Source of the DNA: VRUE01 sp963715455
Lineage (GTDB): Bacteria; Actinomycetota; Thermoleophilia; Solirubrobacterales; 70-9
Assembly: GCA_963715455.1 (NCBI GenBank)
Contig: OY970245.1
Span: 682,001-746,000 of the forward strand
DNA length: 64,000 bases
Reading direction: 5' to 3'
Positions 17,626-25,338 of the stretch are shown here, in pieces (within the stretch, counting starts at the first letter, position 1; each line of letters begins with the position of its first letter). The notes under the pieces were generated by a model, which was not told where the DNA came from, did no database searches, and saw nothing but the letters and a program-made list of their open reading frames with translations. The position numbers and the translations under genes were made by a program.

Positions 17626-18299
17626 GCTGCCACCCCAGCCGCGGCAACGGCTTCGAAGACCTTGAGCCCATCGGTCGACCCGGTCAGCGGGTCGACCGCG
17701 TGCTCCGGATGTGGCATCAGCCCAATCACGTTGCCCGCCTCGTTGCGCACCCCGGCGATGTCACGCGCCGAGCCGTTCGGGTTCTGTCCCGGCGCGTAGC
17801 GGTAGGCGACCTGCCCCTTCGCCTCCAGCTCATCGAGCACCTCATCCGGTGCGTAGTAGCGACCTTCCCCGTGCTTCGCCGGAATCGATAGAGATCGATC
17901 GAAGCCTTTTCGGGTATCTGGCCCGGAAAAAGCTTCGATCGACTCCTCGATCAGGTCGAGCTGGCGGCAGTGGAAGCGCAGGTCCTCGTTGAGGAGTAGG
18001 GCGCCGGGCAGCAGGCCGGCCTCGCAGAGGACCTGGAAGCCGTTGCAGATGCCGAGCACCGGACCGCCGGCCGCGGCGAACTCGCTCACCGCCTCCATCG
18101 CCGGCGAGAAGCGGGCGATCGCGCCGGCGCGCAGGTAGTCGCCGTAGGAGAAGCCACCGGGGACGACGACAGCGTTGATCCCCTCCAGGTCACGCTCCTC
18201 GTGCCAGACGAGCCGCGCCTCGGCCCCGGTCCGCTCGCAGGCTGCCAGGGCATCCCGCTCATCGCAGGAGCCGGGGAACTGCAAGACACCCCAGCGCAT
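17622..18299 (-). CDS. purQ: Phosphoribosylformylglycinamidine synthase subunit PurQ
   Basis: A 225-residue class-I glutamine amidotransferase that feeds ammonia to PurL. The nucleophile Cys is in GICNGFQVL, and the His/Glu pair is in MPHPEHAVDP. The segment between the HCR motif and IPAKHGEGRYY is encoded by a long DNA palindrome (17895-17942), though the protein length there is near normal. Overlaps purS by one base (TGATG). Confidence 0.96.
   Translation of the reverse strand: MRWGVLQFPGSCDERDALAACERTGAEARLVWHEERDLEGINAVVVPGGFSYGDYLRAGAIARFSPAMEAVSEFAAAGGPVLGICNGFQVLCEAGLLPGALLLNEDLRFHCRQLDLIEESIEAFSGPDTRKGFDRSLSIPAKHGEGRYYAPDEVLDELEAKGQVAYRYAPGQNPNGSARDIAGVRNEAGNVIGLMPHPEHAVDPLTGSTDGLKVFEAVAAAGVAA
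17895..17942. repeat. Inverted repeat inside purQ
   Basis: TCGATCGAAGC (17895-17905) and GCTTCGATCGA (17932-17942) pair perfectly, and the inner CTTTTCGGG/CCCGGAAAAAG extends the stem to about 20 bp with one bulge and a 7-base loop. It is less GC-rich than the surrounding gene. Confidence 0.6.
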
Positions 18300-18535
18300 C
18301 AGGCGGCGCCGTCGAGCTGCTCGATCTCGTAGTCCTCGATCAGCGGGTTGGCAAGCAGCTTCTCGCAGAGCGCCGCCAGCTGTGCCGGGTCCTCGATATC
18401 CAGCTCGACCATGCGGCCGACGTGGACGTGCTCGATCCCCTCGAAGCCGAGCGCCGGCAGGGCCCGCTCAACCGCCTTGCCCTGAGGATCGAGGATCCCC
18501 TCCTTGGGCCGGATCAGCACGCGAGCGCGAGCCAC
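18299..18535 (-). CDS. purS: Phosphoribosylformylglycinamidine synthase subunit PurS
   Basis: The 78-residue PurS bridges PurQ and PurL and channels ammonia. VLIRPKEGILDPQGKAVERAL and the C-terminal LLANPLIEDYEIE are family signatures. It starts at GTG 18535, directly after the purC TAA. It is small, and essential to the three-subunit enzyme. Confidence 0.95.
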   Translation of the reverse strand: MARARVLIRPKEGILDPQGKAVERALPALGFEGIEHVHVGRMVELDIEDPAQLAALCEKLLANPLIEDYEIEQLDGAA

Positions 18536-19384
18536 TTAGAAGCTGTGCTCCGTGATCCGCTCGTAGGCCTCGACGTACTTGGCGCGGGTCTGCTCGACCA
18601 CGTCGGGTGGCAGCTCCGGCGCCGGCGGCGTGTGGTCCCAGCCCGCCTCGTCGGCCCAGTCGCGGACGAACTGCTTGTCGAAGGAAGGCTGCGTGCTGCC
18701 CGGCTGATAGCGGTCGGCCGGCCAGAAACGCGAGGAGTCCGGGGTCAACACCTCGTCGGCGAGCACGATCTCGGCGCCGGCGTGGCTGCCGAACTCGAAC
18801 TTGGTGTCGGCGAGGATGATCCCCCGCTCTGCCGCGTGTTCGGCGCCGCGCGTATAGACCTCGATCGAGATGCGCCGCAGCTCCTCCATCAGCGCCCGGT
18901 CGCCGACGATCTCGGCGGCCCGCTCGAAGTCGACGTTCTCGTCGTGGTCGCCGATCTCGGCCTTGGTCGCCGGGGTGAAGATCGGCTCCGGCAGCTTGTC
19001 GGACTCGAGCAGGTTCGCGGGCAGCTCGATCCCGCAGACCGTGCCGTCACGCTTGTATTCCTTCCAGCCGGAGCCGGAGAGGTAGCCGCGCACGACGCAC
19101 TCGACCGGGTACATCTCCAGGCGCCGCACGCGCATCGCCCGTTCGGCCACCTCTTCGGGCACGTCGGCGGAGATGAAGTGGTTGGGGACGATCTCGCCGG
19201 TCAGCTCGAACCAGAATTCGGAGATGCGGTTGAGCACCTTGCCCTTGTCGGGGATCGGCGTCGGCATCACCACGTCGTAGATCGAGATGCGGTCGGAGGC
19301 GACCATCAGCAGGTCGTCCTCCCACTCGTAGATCTCGCGCACCTTCCCCGAGGAATGGAGCTTCAGATCCTGAACCGGCGTCAC
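18536..19384 (-). CDS. purC: SAICAR synthase
   Basis: The 282-residue PurC condenses CAIR with aspartate. GKVREIYEWEDDLLMVASDRIS is the ATP-site start of the family, PVECVVRGYLSGSGW is the CAIR/Asp site, and DTKFEFG follows. The frame is open beyond, but homology begins at GTG 19384, which has TAGCAT 7 bases upstream (leaderless type). It heads the purC-purS-purQ-purL operon and is divergent from the P450. Confidence 0.95.
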   Translation of the reverse strand: MTPVQDLKLHSSGKVREIYEWEDDLLMVASDRISIYDVVMPTPIPDKGKVLNRISEFWFELTGEIVPNHFISADVPEEVAERAMRVRRLEMYPVECVVRGYLSGSGWKEYKRDGTVCGIELPANLLESDKLPEPIFTPATKAEIGDHDENVDFERAAEIVGDRALMEELRRISIEVYTRGAEHAAERGIILADTKFEFGSHAGAEIVLADEVLTPDSSRFWPADRYQPGSTQPSFDKQFVRDWADEAGWDHTPPAPELPPDVVEQTRAKYVEAYERITEHSF

Positions 19385-19391
19385 AGCTCCG

Positions 19392-19397
19392 ATGCTA
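19392..19397 (-). promoter_or_regulatory. -10 box of the purC operon, TAGCAT-N7-GTG
   Basis: TAGCAT ends 7 bases before the purC GTG. This predicts a leaderless pur operon message. Confidence 0.5.
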
Positions 19398-19424
19398 GCT
19401 GCCGGGAGGGTCGGAGACGCTGCT

Positions 19425-19508
19425 CGCGCGGGTGGCGTGTGGGAGGGGGGTCGAGGACAGCCCGTGGACTGCCCGCAGGCCCCCCTCCCACACGACAGGA
19501 CCCGCGCG
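19425..19508. repeat. Structured hairpin element, copy 1
   Basis: The outer stem is CGCGCGGGT/ACCCGCGCG (19425-19433 with 19500-19508). An asymmetric internal loop has GGC on one side and GACAGG on the other. The inner 14-bp stem (19437-19450 with 19480-19493) is GTGTGGGAGGGGGG and its exact complement. The apical loop (19451-19479) begins TCGAGGAC and contains CCCGCAG. The element lies between purC and the P450 gene and ends 26 bases before the P450 start. Copy 2 is in grpE at 32525-32605 with a different inner stem. I do not know a family for it. Confidence 0.75.
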
Positions 19509-19534
19509 CCAACCCGTCTGCGATCCTGTTCGTC

Positions 19535-20863
19535 GTGACCCTGCCGCCCGAACCTTCGAGCCACGCGCTCGTGCAGACGCTCAAGTGGGCCTTCCGGCCG
19601 CTGCCCTTCATGCAGGAGTGCCGCGAAAAGTACGGCGACAGCTTCAGCGTCAAATTCATCAGCTTCGAGCGGCCGATGGTGATGATCTCCGACCCGGTGG
19701 CGATCAAGGCGCTTTACATGGAGCGCGAGCACGGGCTGCCGCCGGGGCGCGACATCATCCTCAAGCCGATTCTCGGCGCCCGTTCCCTGCTTTTGCTTGA
19801 GGGTGCCGACCACCTCGCCCACCGCAAGCTGATGCTGCCGCCCTTCCACGGCGAGCGGATGCGCTCCTACGAGCCGATCCTCGACGAGATCGTCGACGCG
19901 GAGATTGACTCCTGGCCGCTGGGTGAGGAGTTCGCCATTCACCCGCGCATGCAGTCGATCACCCTGGAGGCGATCCTGCGGGTCGTATTCGGCGTCGCCG
20001 AGGGGCCGCGGCTGGAGAACCTGCGGGTGCTGCTGACCAAGGTGCTGGAGGAAACCGCCTCGCCCTTCGCCCAGCTGATCGGCCTGGCAACGCGGCGCTT
20101 CGGCGGCGAGCCCTGGGGCAAATTCGAGGGCCAGCTGAAGAAGGTCGACGAGCTGCTCTACGCCGAGATCGCCGAACGGCGCACGAGCGGCGATTACGAG
20201 GAGCGCGAGGACATCCTCTCGATGATGATGCAGGCCCGCTTCGAGGACGGCGGTGAGATGAGCGACGTCGACCTGCGCGACCAGCTGATGACCCTGCTGC
20301 TCGCCGGCCACGAGACGACGGCGACGGCGCTGGCCTGGACCTTCGACCTGCTGCTGCGCCACCCCCACCAGCTGCAGCGCCTGCGCGAGTCGCTAGAGGC
20401 GGGCGAGGACGACTACCTGCGGGCGACGATCTCCGAGTCGCTGCGCCTGCGCCCGGTCGTGCCGCTGGCCGGCCGCCGCCTCAGTAAGGACCTCGTCGCC
20501 GACGGCCTCGAGCTGCCGGCCGGCACCGACGTGACGCCGGCGATCTGGCTTGCCCACACCCGCGCCGACGCCTATCCCGAGCCCTTCGCCTTCCGTCCCG
20601 AGCGCTTCCTCGAGGACGCCCCCGACACCTACGCCTGGGTGCCCTTCGGCGGCGGCGTGCGACGCTGCATCGGCGCCGCCTTCGCCGAGTTCGAGATGCG
20701 CATCGTGCTGCGCGAGGTGCTGACCCGCTGCGAGCTGCACAAGGCCAGCCGCGCCCCGGAGAAGATCGGTCGCCGCAACATCACCCTCTCGCCGCGCAAC
20801 GGCACCCCGGTTATCGTTACCGCGCGCCACCCGGCGCGCGAGCGCGACCTGGTTGCTGTCTAG
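19535..20863 (+). CDS. Cytochrome P450
   Basis: A 442-residue heme monooxygenase. The I-helix oxygen motif is AGHETTATAL, the K-helix ExxR is in ESLRLRP, and the heme-binding loop FGGGVRRCIGAAFA has its Cys ligand at residue 378. The arrangement resembles the CYP110/CYP135-like bacterial group. No ferredoxin or reductase is adjacent. GTG 19535 is the first start that matches homologues. The last bases CTAG overlap the stop of the facing gene. The substrate is unknown; the structured element just upstream may lie in its leader. Confidence 0.93.
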   Translation: MTLPPEPSSHALVQTLKWAFRPLPFMQECREKYGDSFSVKFISFERPMVMISDPVAIKALYMEREHGLPPGRDIILKPILGARSLLLLEGADHLAHRKLMLPPFHGERMRSYEPILDEIVDAEIDSWPLGEEFAIHPRMQSITLEAILRVVFGVAEGPRLENLRVLLTKVLEETASPFAQLIGLATRRFGGEPWGKFEGQLKKVDELLYAEIAERRTSGDYEEREDILSMMMQARFEDGGEMSDVDLRDQLMTLLLAGHETTATALAWTFDLLLRHPHQLQRLRESLEAGEDDYLRATISESLRLRPVVPLAGRRLSKDLVADGLELPAGTDVTPAIWLAHTRADAYPEPFAFRPERFLEDAPDTYAWVPFGGGVRRCIGAAFAEFEMRIVLREVLTRCELHKASRAPEKIGRRNITLSPRNGTPVIVTARHPARERDLVAV

Positions 20864-21159
20864 TCCTTCGCGGCGCGCTCGGCGGGGTGTTCCTGTGCCC
20901 AGCGGGCGATCGTGCTCGAGCCGGAGATCACTTCGCCGTCGTCGAGCACCAGAATCGGCACCTCGTCGGTGCCGCTCAGCTCCCGTACCTCGGCCCGATC
21001 GTCCTTGCGGCTGCCCCAGGTCCAGGGCATCAGCCGGTAGCCACCGACCGTCTTGAGCTCGTAGCTGTAGCCGGCCGCGTCGAGCGCCTTGCCGGCCTTC
21101 GCACACGGATGCGCAAACCCAGGCCCCAGTTTCTTCTGCCCGCAGGTGTAGAGAATCAT
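20860..21159 (-). CDS. Thioredoxin-fold protein (GST N-terminal domain-like)
   Basis: 99 residues matching a stand-alone glutathione-S-transferase N-terminal/glutaredoxin-like fold: LYTCGQKKLGPGFAHPCAKAGKAL at the active-site end, cis-Pro loop DEVPILVLDDGEVISGSSTIARW. No helical GST C-domain follows. The two cysteines are not in a CxxC arrangement. ATG 21159 has TAGGCT 8 bases upstream. A thiol-related role is possible but not shown. Confidence 0.75.
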   Translation of the reverse strand: MILYTCGQKKLGPGFAHPCAKAGKALDAAGYSYELKTVGGYRLMPWTWGSRKDDRAEVRELSGTDEVPILVLDDGEVISGSSTIARWAQEHPAERAAKD

Positions 21160-21167
21160 CGGCGGGA

Positions 21168-21173
21168 AGCCTA
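21168..21173 (-). promoter_or_regulatory. -10 box TAGGCT-N8-ATG
   Basis: TAGGCT ends 8 bases before the start of the thioredoxin-fold gene; no Shine-Dalgarno. Confidence 0.5.
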
Positions 21174-21197
21174 GCGACCGAAGCCCGAAGATCGAGA

Positions 21198-21213
21198 TGC
21201 TACGCTTGTAGCA
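21198..21213. promoter_or_regulatory. Possible operator of the toxin-antitoxin pair
   Basis: TGCTAC-gctt-GTAGCA is a perfect 6-bp dyad just upstream of the antitoxin, with a further CGTAG at 21218-21222. TACGCT (21201-21206) inside it could be the -10. Autoregulation by the antitoxin would fit. Confidence 0.45.
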
Positions 21214-21215
21214 CT

Positions 21216-21476
21216 ATCGTAGAAGTTGCGACACGAGAGCTGCGCAACAAAACCGCCGACCTTCTGCGCAGGGTCGAGGCGGGCGAGAGCATGGTGATCA
21301 CCGTGCGCGGGAAGCCAGTGGCGGATCTGGTGCCGCATCGACCCGAGGGGCCTCGCTGGCTAGGGCCGGACGAGGTGATGGAGATCGTGACGAAGTACTC
21401 GGCCGACCCTGGGCTTCGCGACGACCTTCGACGCCTTGCCGGCGAAACCAGCGACGAACTTCCTCCACTGTGGTGA
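21216..21476 (+). CDS. Phd/YefM-type antitoxin
   Basis: The frame reads IVEVATRELRNKTADLLRRVEAG-ESMVITVRGKPVADLVP, the classic prevent-host-death N-terminal DNA-binding domain, followed by a C-terminal toxin-binding tail ending DELPPLW. An in-frame ATG occurs only at 21291, which would delete the DNA-binding half. Upstream there is no ATG, GTG or TTG in frame, and ATC 21216 is the most plausible point. The TGA overlaps the toxin start region. It neutralises the VapC-like toxin and probably represses the pair. Confidence 0.75.
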   Translation: MVEVATRELRNKTADLLRRVEAGESMVITVRGKPVADLVPHRPEGPRWLGPDEVMEIVTKYSADPGLRDDLRRLAGETSDELPPLW

Positions 21477-21883
21477 GCGAGAAGCGGCCAGCTCGCGGTT
21501 TGCTCGACACCTCGATCTTCGTTGCGCTTGAGGAAGGTCGCTCTGTGAGGCAGGAGGTGCTTCCTCGGCAGAGCACGATCTCGGTAGTGACCCGGGCCGA
21601 GCTCCGAGTGGGAGTTCTGGCTGCGGAGGACATCGAGAGTCGAGACCGCCGAATCGCCACCTTTGAGGCGGCCGGCCGGTTCGCCGCGCTTCCCGTCGAC
21701 GATGAGGTGGCTCGCGCTTGGTCGCAGATGCGAGCCTACCTCGCGGCATCCGGCAGTCGAGTCCCGATCAACGACATGTGGATTGCCGCCACCGCGGCTG
21801 CCTACGAGATGCCGGTCCTGACGCAGGACGGTGACTTCGACGCCCTCAACGGCGTCGCCGGTCTGACCGTGATCCCGGTTTAG
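21470..21883 (+). CDS. vapC: PIN-domain toxin (VapC family)
   Basis: A 137-residue PIN ribonuclease. The acidic metal ligands are D13 (LLDTSIFVAL), E44 (TRAELRVG), D102 (INDMWIAATA) and D120/D122 (TQDGDFDAL). Start GTG 21470 or 21473, overlapping the antitoxin stop, so the pair is co-translated antitoxin first. VapC toxins cut initiator tRNA or rRNA loops; this one's target is unknown. It faces purB, with CTAGCTCCTAGG between the stops. Confidence 0.88.
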   Translation: MVSEKRPARGLLDTSIFVALEEGRSVRQEVLPRQSTISVVTRAELRVGVLAAEDIESRDRRIATFEAAGRFAALPVDDEVARAWSQMRAYLAASGSRVPINDMWIAATAAAYEMPVLTQDGDFDALNGVAGLTVIPV

Positions 21884-21895
21884 AAGGGCTAGCTC

Positions 21896-23182
21896 CTAGG
21901 CGCGCAGCGCTTCGAGCCGCTCGAAGACCTCGGGCAGGTGGGTGAGGTAGGCGTCGTAGTCGAAGACGGCGTCGAGGTCTAGGTCGGGGGCGGCCTCGGC
22001 GAGCAGCTCGCGGAAGTGGGTGCCGGTGTCCCAGGCTTGCTGGGCGTTCTCCTGGACGACGCGGTAGGCCTCGTCGCGGGTCAGGCCGGACTCGACCAGG
22101 GCGGTGAGGGCGCGCTGGCTGAAGAGGGCGCCATGGGTGAGCTCGAGGTTCTCGCGCATGCGGTCGGCGCGCACGTTCATGCCACTGACCACCTTTGTCG
22201 CCAGGTCCTGCATGTAGTCGAGGCCGATCGTCGCGTCAGGGAGGATCACCCGCTCGGCGCCGGAGTGGGAGATGTCGCGCTCGTGCCAGAGGGCGACGTT
22301 CTCGAGGCCGGTTTGGGCGTAGCCGCGCAGCACGCGGGCCAGGCCGGTGATGCGCTCTGTGCGGATCGGGTTGCGCTTGTGGGGCATCGCCGAGGAGCCC
22401 TTCTGCTGGCCGGAAGCGAACGGCTCCTCGACCTCCCGCACCTCCGTGCGCTGCAGGTTGCGCACCTCGGTGGCGAAGCGCTCCAGCCCGGCGCCGGAGA
22501 TCGCGATGCGCGAGGTGAGCACCGCGTGGCGATCGCGCGGGATCACCTGCGTGGCCACGTCCTCGCGCTGCAACCCGAGCCGCTCCATGACCCGCGCCTC
22601 GACGGCAGGGGGGACCGAGGCGTAGGTGCCGACCGCGCCGGAGAGCTTGCCAAAGGCGAGCTGCTCGAAGGCATCGGTGAGCCGCGCCAGGTTGCGATCG
22701 GCCTCGAAGGCGAAGCCGGCGAGGCGCAGGCCGAAGGTGGTCGGCTCGGCGTGCACGCCGTGGGTGCGGCCGACGCAGAGCGTCTCGCGGTGCTCCAGCG
22801 CCCGCTCGATTAGCGCGTCGCGGTATGCACGGGCGCCGGCCAAGACGATCTCGCCCGCCTCGCGCAGCTGCAGGGCCAGGGCCGTGTCGAGCACGTCGGA
22901 GGAGGTGAGGCCGTAGTGGATCCAGCGGCCGTGCTCGCCGACCGACTCGGCGACCACGTCGACGAAGGCGGCGACGTCGTGGTCGGTGATCTTCTCGCGC
23001 TCGTTGACCGTCTCAACCGTGAAGGCGGCCTTGGCCCGCGCCGCCTCGGCCGCCTCTTGCGGCACCGCGCCCTCTTCCGCCCAGGCCTCGGTCGCGGCCA
23101 GCTCCACCTCCAACCAGCACTCAAACTTGCGTTGGGGACACCACACCTCGCCAATCGCAGGCCGTGTGTATCTCGGGATCAC
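21896..23182 (-). CDS. purB: Adenylosuccinate lyase
   Basis: The 428-residue PurB releases fumarate from SAICAR and from adenylosuccinate. The signature loop is GSSAMPHKRNP, the general-acid/base histidines lie in GRTHGVHAEP and SSDVLDTALALQL, and the N-terminal IPRYTRPAIGEVW is typical. Last gene of GYD-purD-purE-purB, 37 bases after purE. GTG start at 23182. Confidence 0.97.
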   Translation of the reverse strand: MIPRYTRPAIGEVWCPQRKFECWLEVELAATEAWAEEGAVPQEAAEAARAKAAFTVETVNEREKITDHDVAAFVDVVAESVGEHGRWIHYGLTSSDVLDTALALQLREAGEIVLAGARAYRDALIERALEHRETLCVGRTHGVHAEPTTFGLRLAGFAFEADRNLARLTDAFEQLAFGKLSGAVGTYASVPPAVEARVMERLGLQREDVATQVIPRDRHAVLTSRIAISGAGLERFATEVRNLQRTEVREVEEPFASGQQKGSSAMPHKRNPIRTERITGLARVLRGYAQTGLENVALWHERDISHSGAERVILPDATIGLDYMQDLATKVVSGMNVRADRMRENLELTHGALFSQRALTALVESGLTRDEAYRVVQENAQQAWDTGTHFRELLAEAAPDLDLDAVFDYDAYLTHLPEVFERLEALRA

Positions 23183-23219
23183 TTGGCACCGTCTCTCGCG
23201 CGCGCCAGAAGCGTTTGCG

Positions 23220-23702
23220 TCATGCGTTAATGATCCGCACAGCCAAGATGCCGGCGTTCTTGGCTCCGTCGATGGCGACGCAGGCGACGGGAATCCCGGG
23301 CGGCATCTGCACCGCGGAAAGCAGCGCGTCGAGGCCGCCGAGGCTCTTGCCGAGGATCGGTACGCCGATCACCGGCAGGTCGCTGTGCGCTGCGGCCACT
23401 CCCGGCAGCGCCGCCGACATGCCGGCCCCGGCAATGATCACCTTGAGGCCCCTCATCCTGGCGTTGGTGCAGTACTCGCGCACCAGCTCGGGATCGCGGT
23501 GGGCGCTCATCACCCGCACCTCGTAGCTGATCCCCGCCTCGTGCAGCGCGGCGCCCGCCGGCTGCATCTTCGGCTTGTCGTTCTTCGAGCCCATGATGAT
23601 TCCGACCCGCGGCTCATCGACTTCGATCTCCTCGAAGGCCTCCTCGACTGCCGGCAACGGGGTGGGCTCGGGGGGCTTGGGCTCCTCTGAGATCTCGCTC
23701 AT
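23220..23702 (-). CDS. purE: N5-CAIR mutase
   Basis: The 160-residue class-I PurE moves CO2 in N5-CAIR to give CAIR. GIIMGSKND, VMSAHRDP and GAGMSAALPGVAAA are the nucleotide-binding loops. The first 30 residues form an acidic Pro/Glu-rich extension absent from most PurE. Its ATG overlaps the purD stop (ATGA). purK, the usual partner, is not in this window. Confidence 0.95.
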   Translation of the reverse strand: MSEISEEPKPPEPTPLPAVEEAFEEIEVDEPRVGIIMGSKNDKPKMQPAGAALHEAGISYEVRVMSAHRDPELVREYCTNARMRGLKVIIAGAGMSAALPGVAAAHSDLPVIGVPILGKSLGGLDALLSAVQMPPGIPVACVAIDGAKNAGILAVRIINA

Positions 23703-24997
23703 CTCGTCCTCTCGCTGACTGGTTGGCTGGCGACTCGATCGACTGCGCGGGCGGCGATGTCGGTTCGCATCTGCGCTCCCTCGAACTCGATCCTTCCGGC
23801 GGCATCGTACGCACGATCGCGAGCCGCAGCTGGCGAGTCGCCCAGCGCCGTCACGTTGAGCACGCGCCCGCCGGCGGTGACGATCTCCTCTCCTTGCGTG
23901 GCCGTGCCGGCGTGGGTGACCTCAGCCAGCTCGGCGGCGGCCTCGAGGCCGCGAATCGTGTTCCCCTTCGAGGAGGACGCGGGGTAGCCCGCTGAGGCGA
24001 GCACCAAGGTCACCGCCCAGTCCTCGCCAAACTCGGCCTTCATGCCTTCGAGCCCGCCCGGCTCGCGCGCCGCCAGGCAGAGGTCGACCAAATCGGAGCG
24101 CAGCCGCGGCAGCACAGCCTGGGTCTCGGGATCGCCGAAGCGGGTGTTGAACTCGAGCACCTTGGGACCGTCCGGCCCGATCATCAACCCGGCGTAGAGC
24201 ACGCCGTGGAAGGGGCGGCCGCGACGGGCCATCGCCGCGACGATCGGCCGGTGCACTGCATCGACGATCTCCTCCACCTCGGCCGGGCCGAAGCCCGGCA
24301 CCGGCGAGTAACTGCCCATGCCGCCTGTGTTCGGTCCCTCGTCGTTGTCGAAGATTCGCTTGTAGTCCTGGGCCGGTGCCAGCGGCACCACGTTCTCGCC
24401 GTCGCAGAGGGCCAGCAGCGAGAGCTCCTCGCCTTCGAGGAACTCCTCGAGCACCACCGTCGTCGCGCCGAAGCGCTGCTCGGTGAAGAAGACGTCGACC
24501 GCCTCACGCGCCTCGTTTTGGCTGGCACAGATGATCACGCCCTTGCCTGCCGCCAGCCCATCGGCCTTGAGCACCGTCGGGTAGGAGGCATCGGCAAGCG
24601 CGGCGACAGCCTCCTCATGACTTCGCAGCAGCACGTGCGAAGCCGTGGGTACTCCGGCCTCTGCCATCAGCTCCTTGGCGAAGGCCTTGGAGCCCTCCAG
24701 TTCGGCTGCTGCGGCACTCGGGCCAAAGGCCGGCACGCCGGCGTCCTTCAGCGCGTCGACGACGCCGGCGACGAGTGCCGCCTCGGGCCCAACGACGACC
24801 AGGTCGACGTCCCGCTCGGTCGCCGCGGCGACGATCGCCTCGACATCGTCAGCAGCGACATCCGGCAGGCACTCCGCGTCGGTCGCGATCCCGGCGTTGC
24901 CCGGCGCACAGAGCAGCTCCGGCGCGTAAGCGGAACGCCCCAGCGCCCGCACGATCGCGTGCTCGCGCCCCCCTCCGCCTACGACGAGAACCTTCAA
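23699..24997 (-). CDS. purD: Phosphoribosylamine-glycine ligase
   Basis: A 432-residue ATP-grasp enzyme making GAR. VLVVGGGGREHAI opens the pre-ATP domain, KADGLAAGKGV is the ATP loop, and DNDEGPNTGGMGSYSP and EFNTRFGDPETQ are family signatures. It starts at TTG 24997, one base after the TAG of the GYD gene, so translation is probably coupled. Confidence 0.96.
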   Translation of the reverse strand: MKVLVVGGGGREHAIVRALGRSAYAPELLCAPGNAGIATDAECLPDVAADDVEAIVAAATERDVDLVVVGPEAALVAGVVDALKDAGVPAFGPSAAAAELEGSKAFAKELMAEAGVPTASHVLLRSHEEAVAALADASYPTVLKADGLAAGKGVIICASQNEAREAVDVFFTEQRFGATTVVLEEFLEGEELSLLALCDGENVVPLAPAQDYKRIFDNDEGPNTGGMGSYSPVPGFGPAEVEEIVDAVHRPIVAAMARRGRPFHGVLYAGLMIGPDGPKVLEFNTRFGDPETQAVLPRLRSDLVDLCLAAREPGGLEGMKAEFGEDWAVTLVLASAGYPASSSKGNTIRGLEAAAELAEVTHAGTATQGEEIVTAGGRVLNVTALGDSPAAARDRAYDAAGRIEFEGAQMRTDIAARAVDRVASQPVSERTR

Positions 24998-24998
24998 G

Positions 24999-25280
24999 CT
25001 AGAGCGAGGAGGCCAGATCGTCAGCCGGCATTGCCGTCAGCGTCTGACTGGTCATCGTCCCGCGCGAGCCGAGCTCCACGGAAACCTTGGCCATCGTCTG
25101 CTCGTCTGGTGCCTCGACCACGGTGACGAAGTCGTACTGGCCGAGCGTCGCGTACTGCGCCACCACCTTGGCGCCGATCTGCTCGACCTCTTTGTTGACC
25201 TCGGCGACCCGCCCTGGATTGTTCTTCAAAGTCCGAACACCCTCGGCGGTGAGGTTCGTAAGCATCACGTAAGTAGGCAT
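24999..25280 (-). CDS. GYD-domain protein
   Basis: A 93-residue protein of the GYD family (dimeric ferredoxin-like fold): TYVMLTNLTAEGVRTLKN at the N-terminus and the GQYDFVTVVEAPDEQTMAKV core in place of the usual GxYDxV motif. GGAGATCGCG precedes ATG 25280. It leads purD-purE-purB and is separated from purD by one base. Small GYD proteins recur next to purine genes in actinobacteria; no activity is established. Confidence 0.88.
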   Translation of the reverse strand: MPTYVMLTNLTAEGVRTLKNNPGRVAEVNKEVEQIGAKVVAQYATLGQYDFVTVVEAPDEQTMAKVSVELGSRGTMTSQTLTAMPADDLASSL

Positions 25281-25338
25281 CGCGATCTCCTTCTCTGGAC
25301 GGGGTAGCCCTACGTTACCCGGGCCAAGGGACTCCCAG

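Noticed and set aside
15754..17799. A 681-codon plus-strand frame opposite purL
   Set aside because: GC-driven antisense shadow of purL and purQ; no family resemblance.
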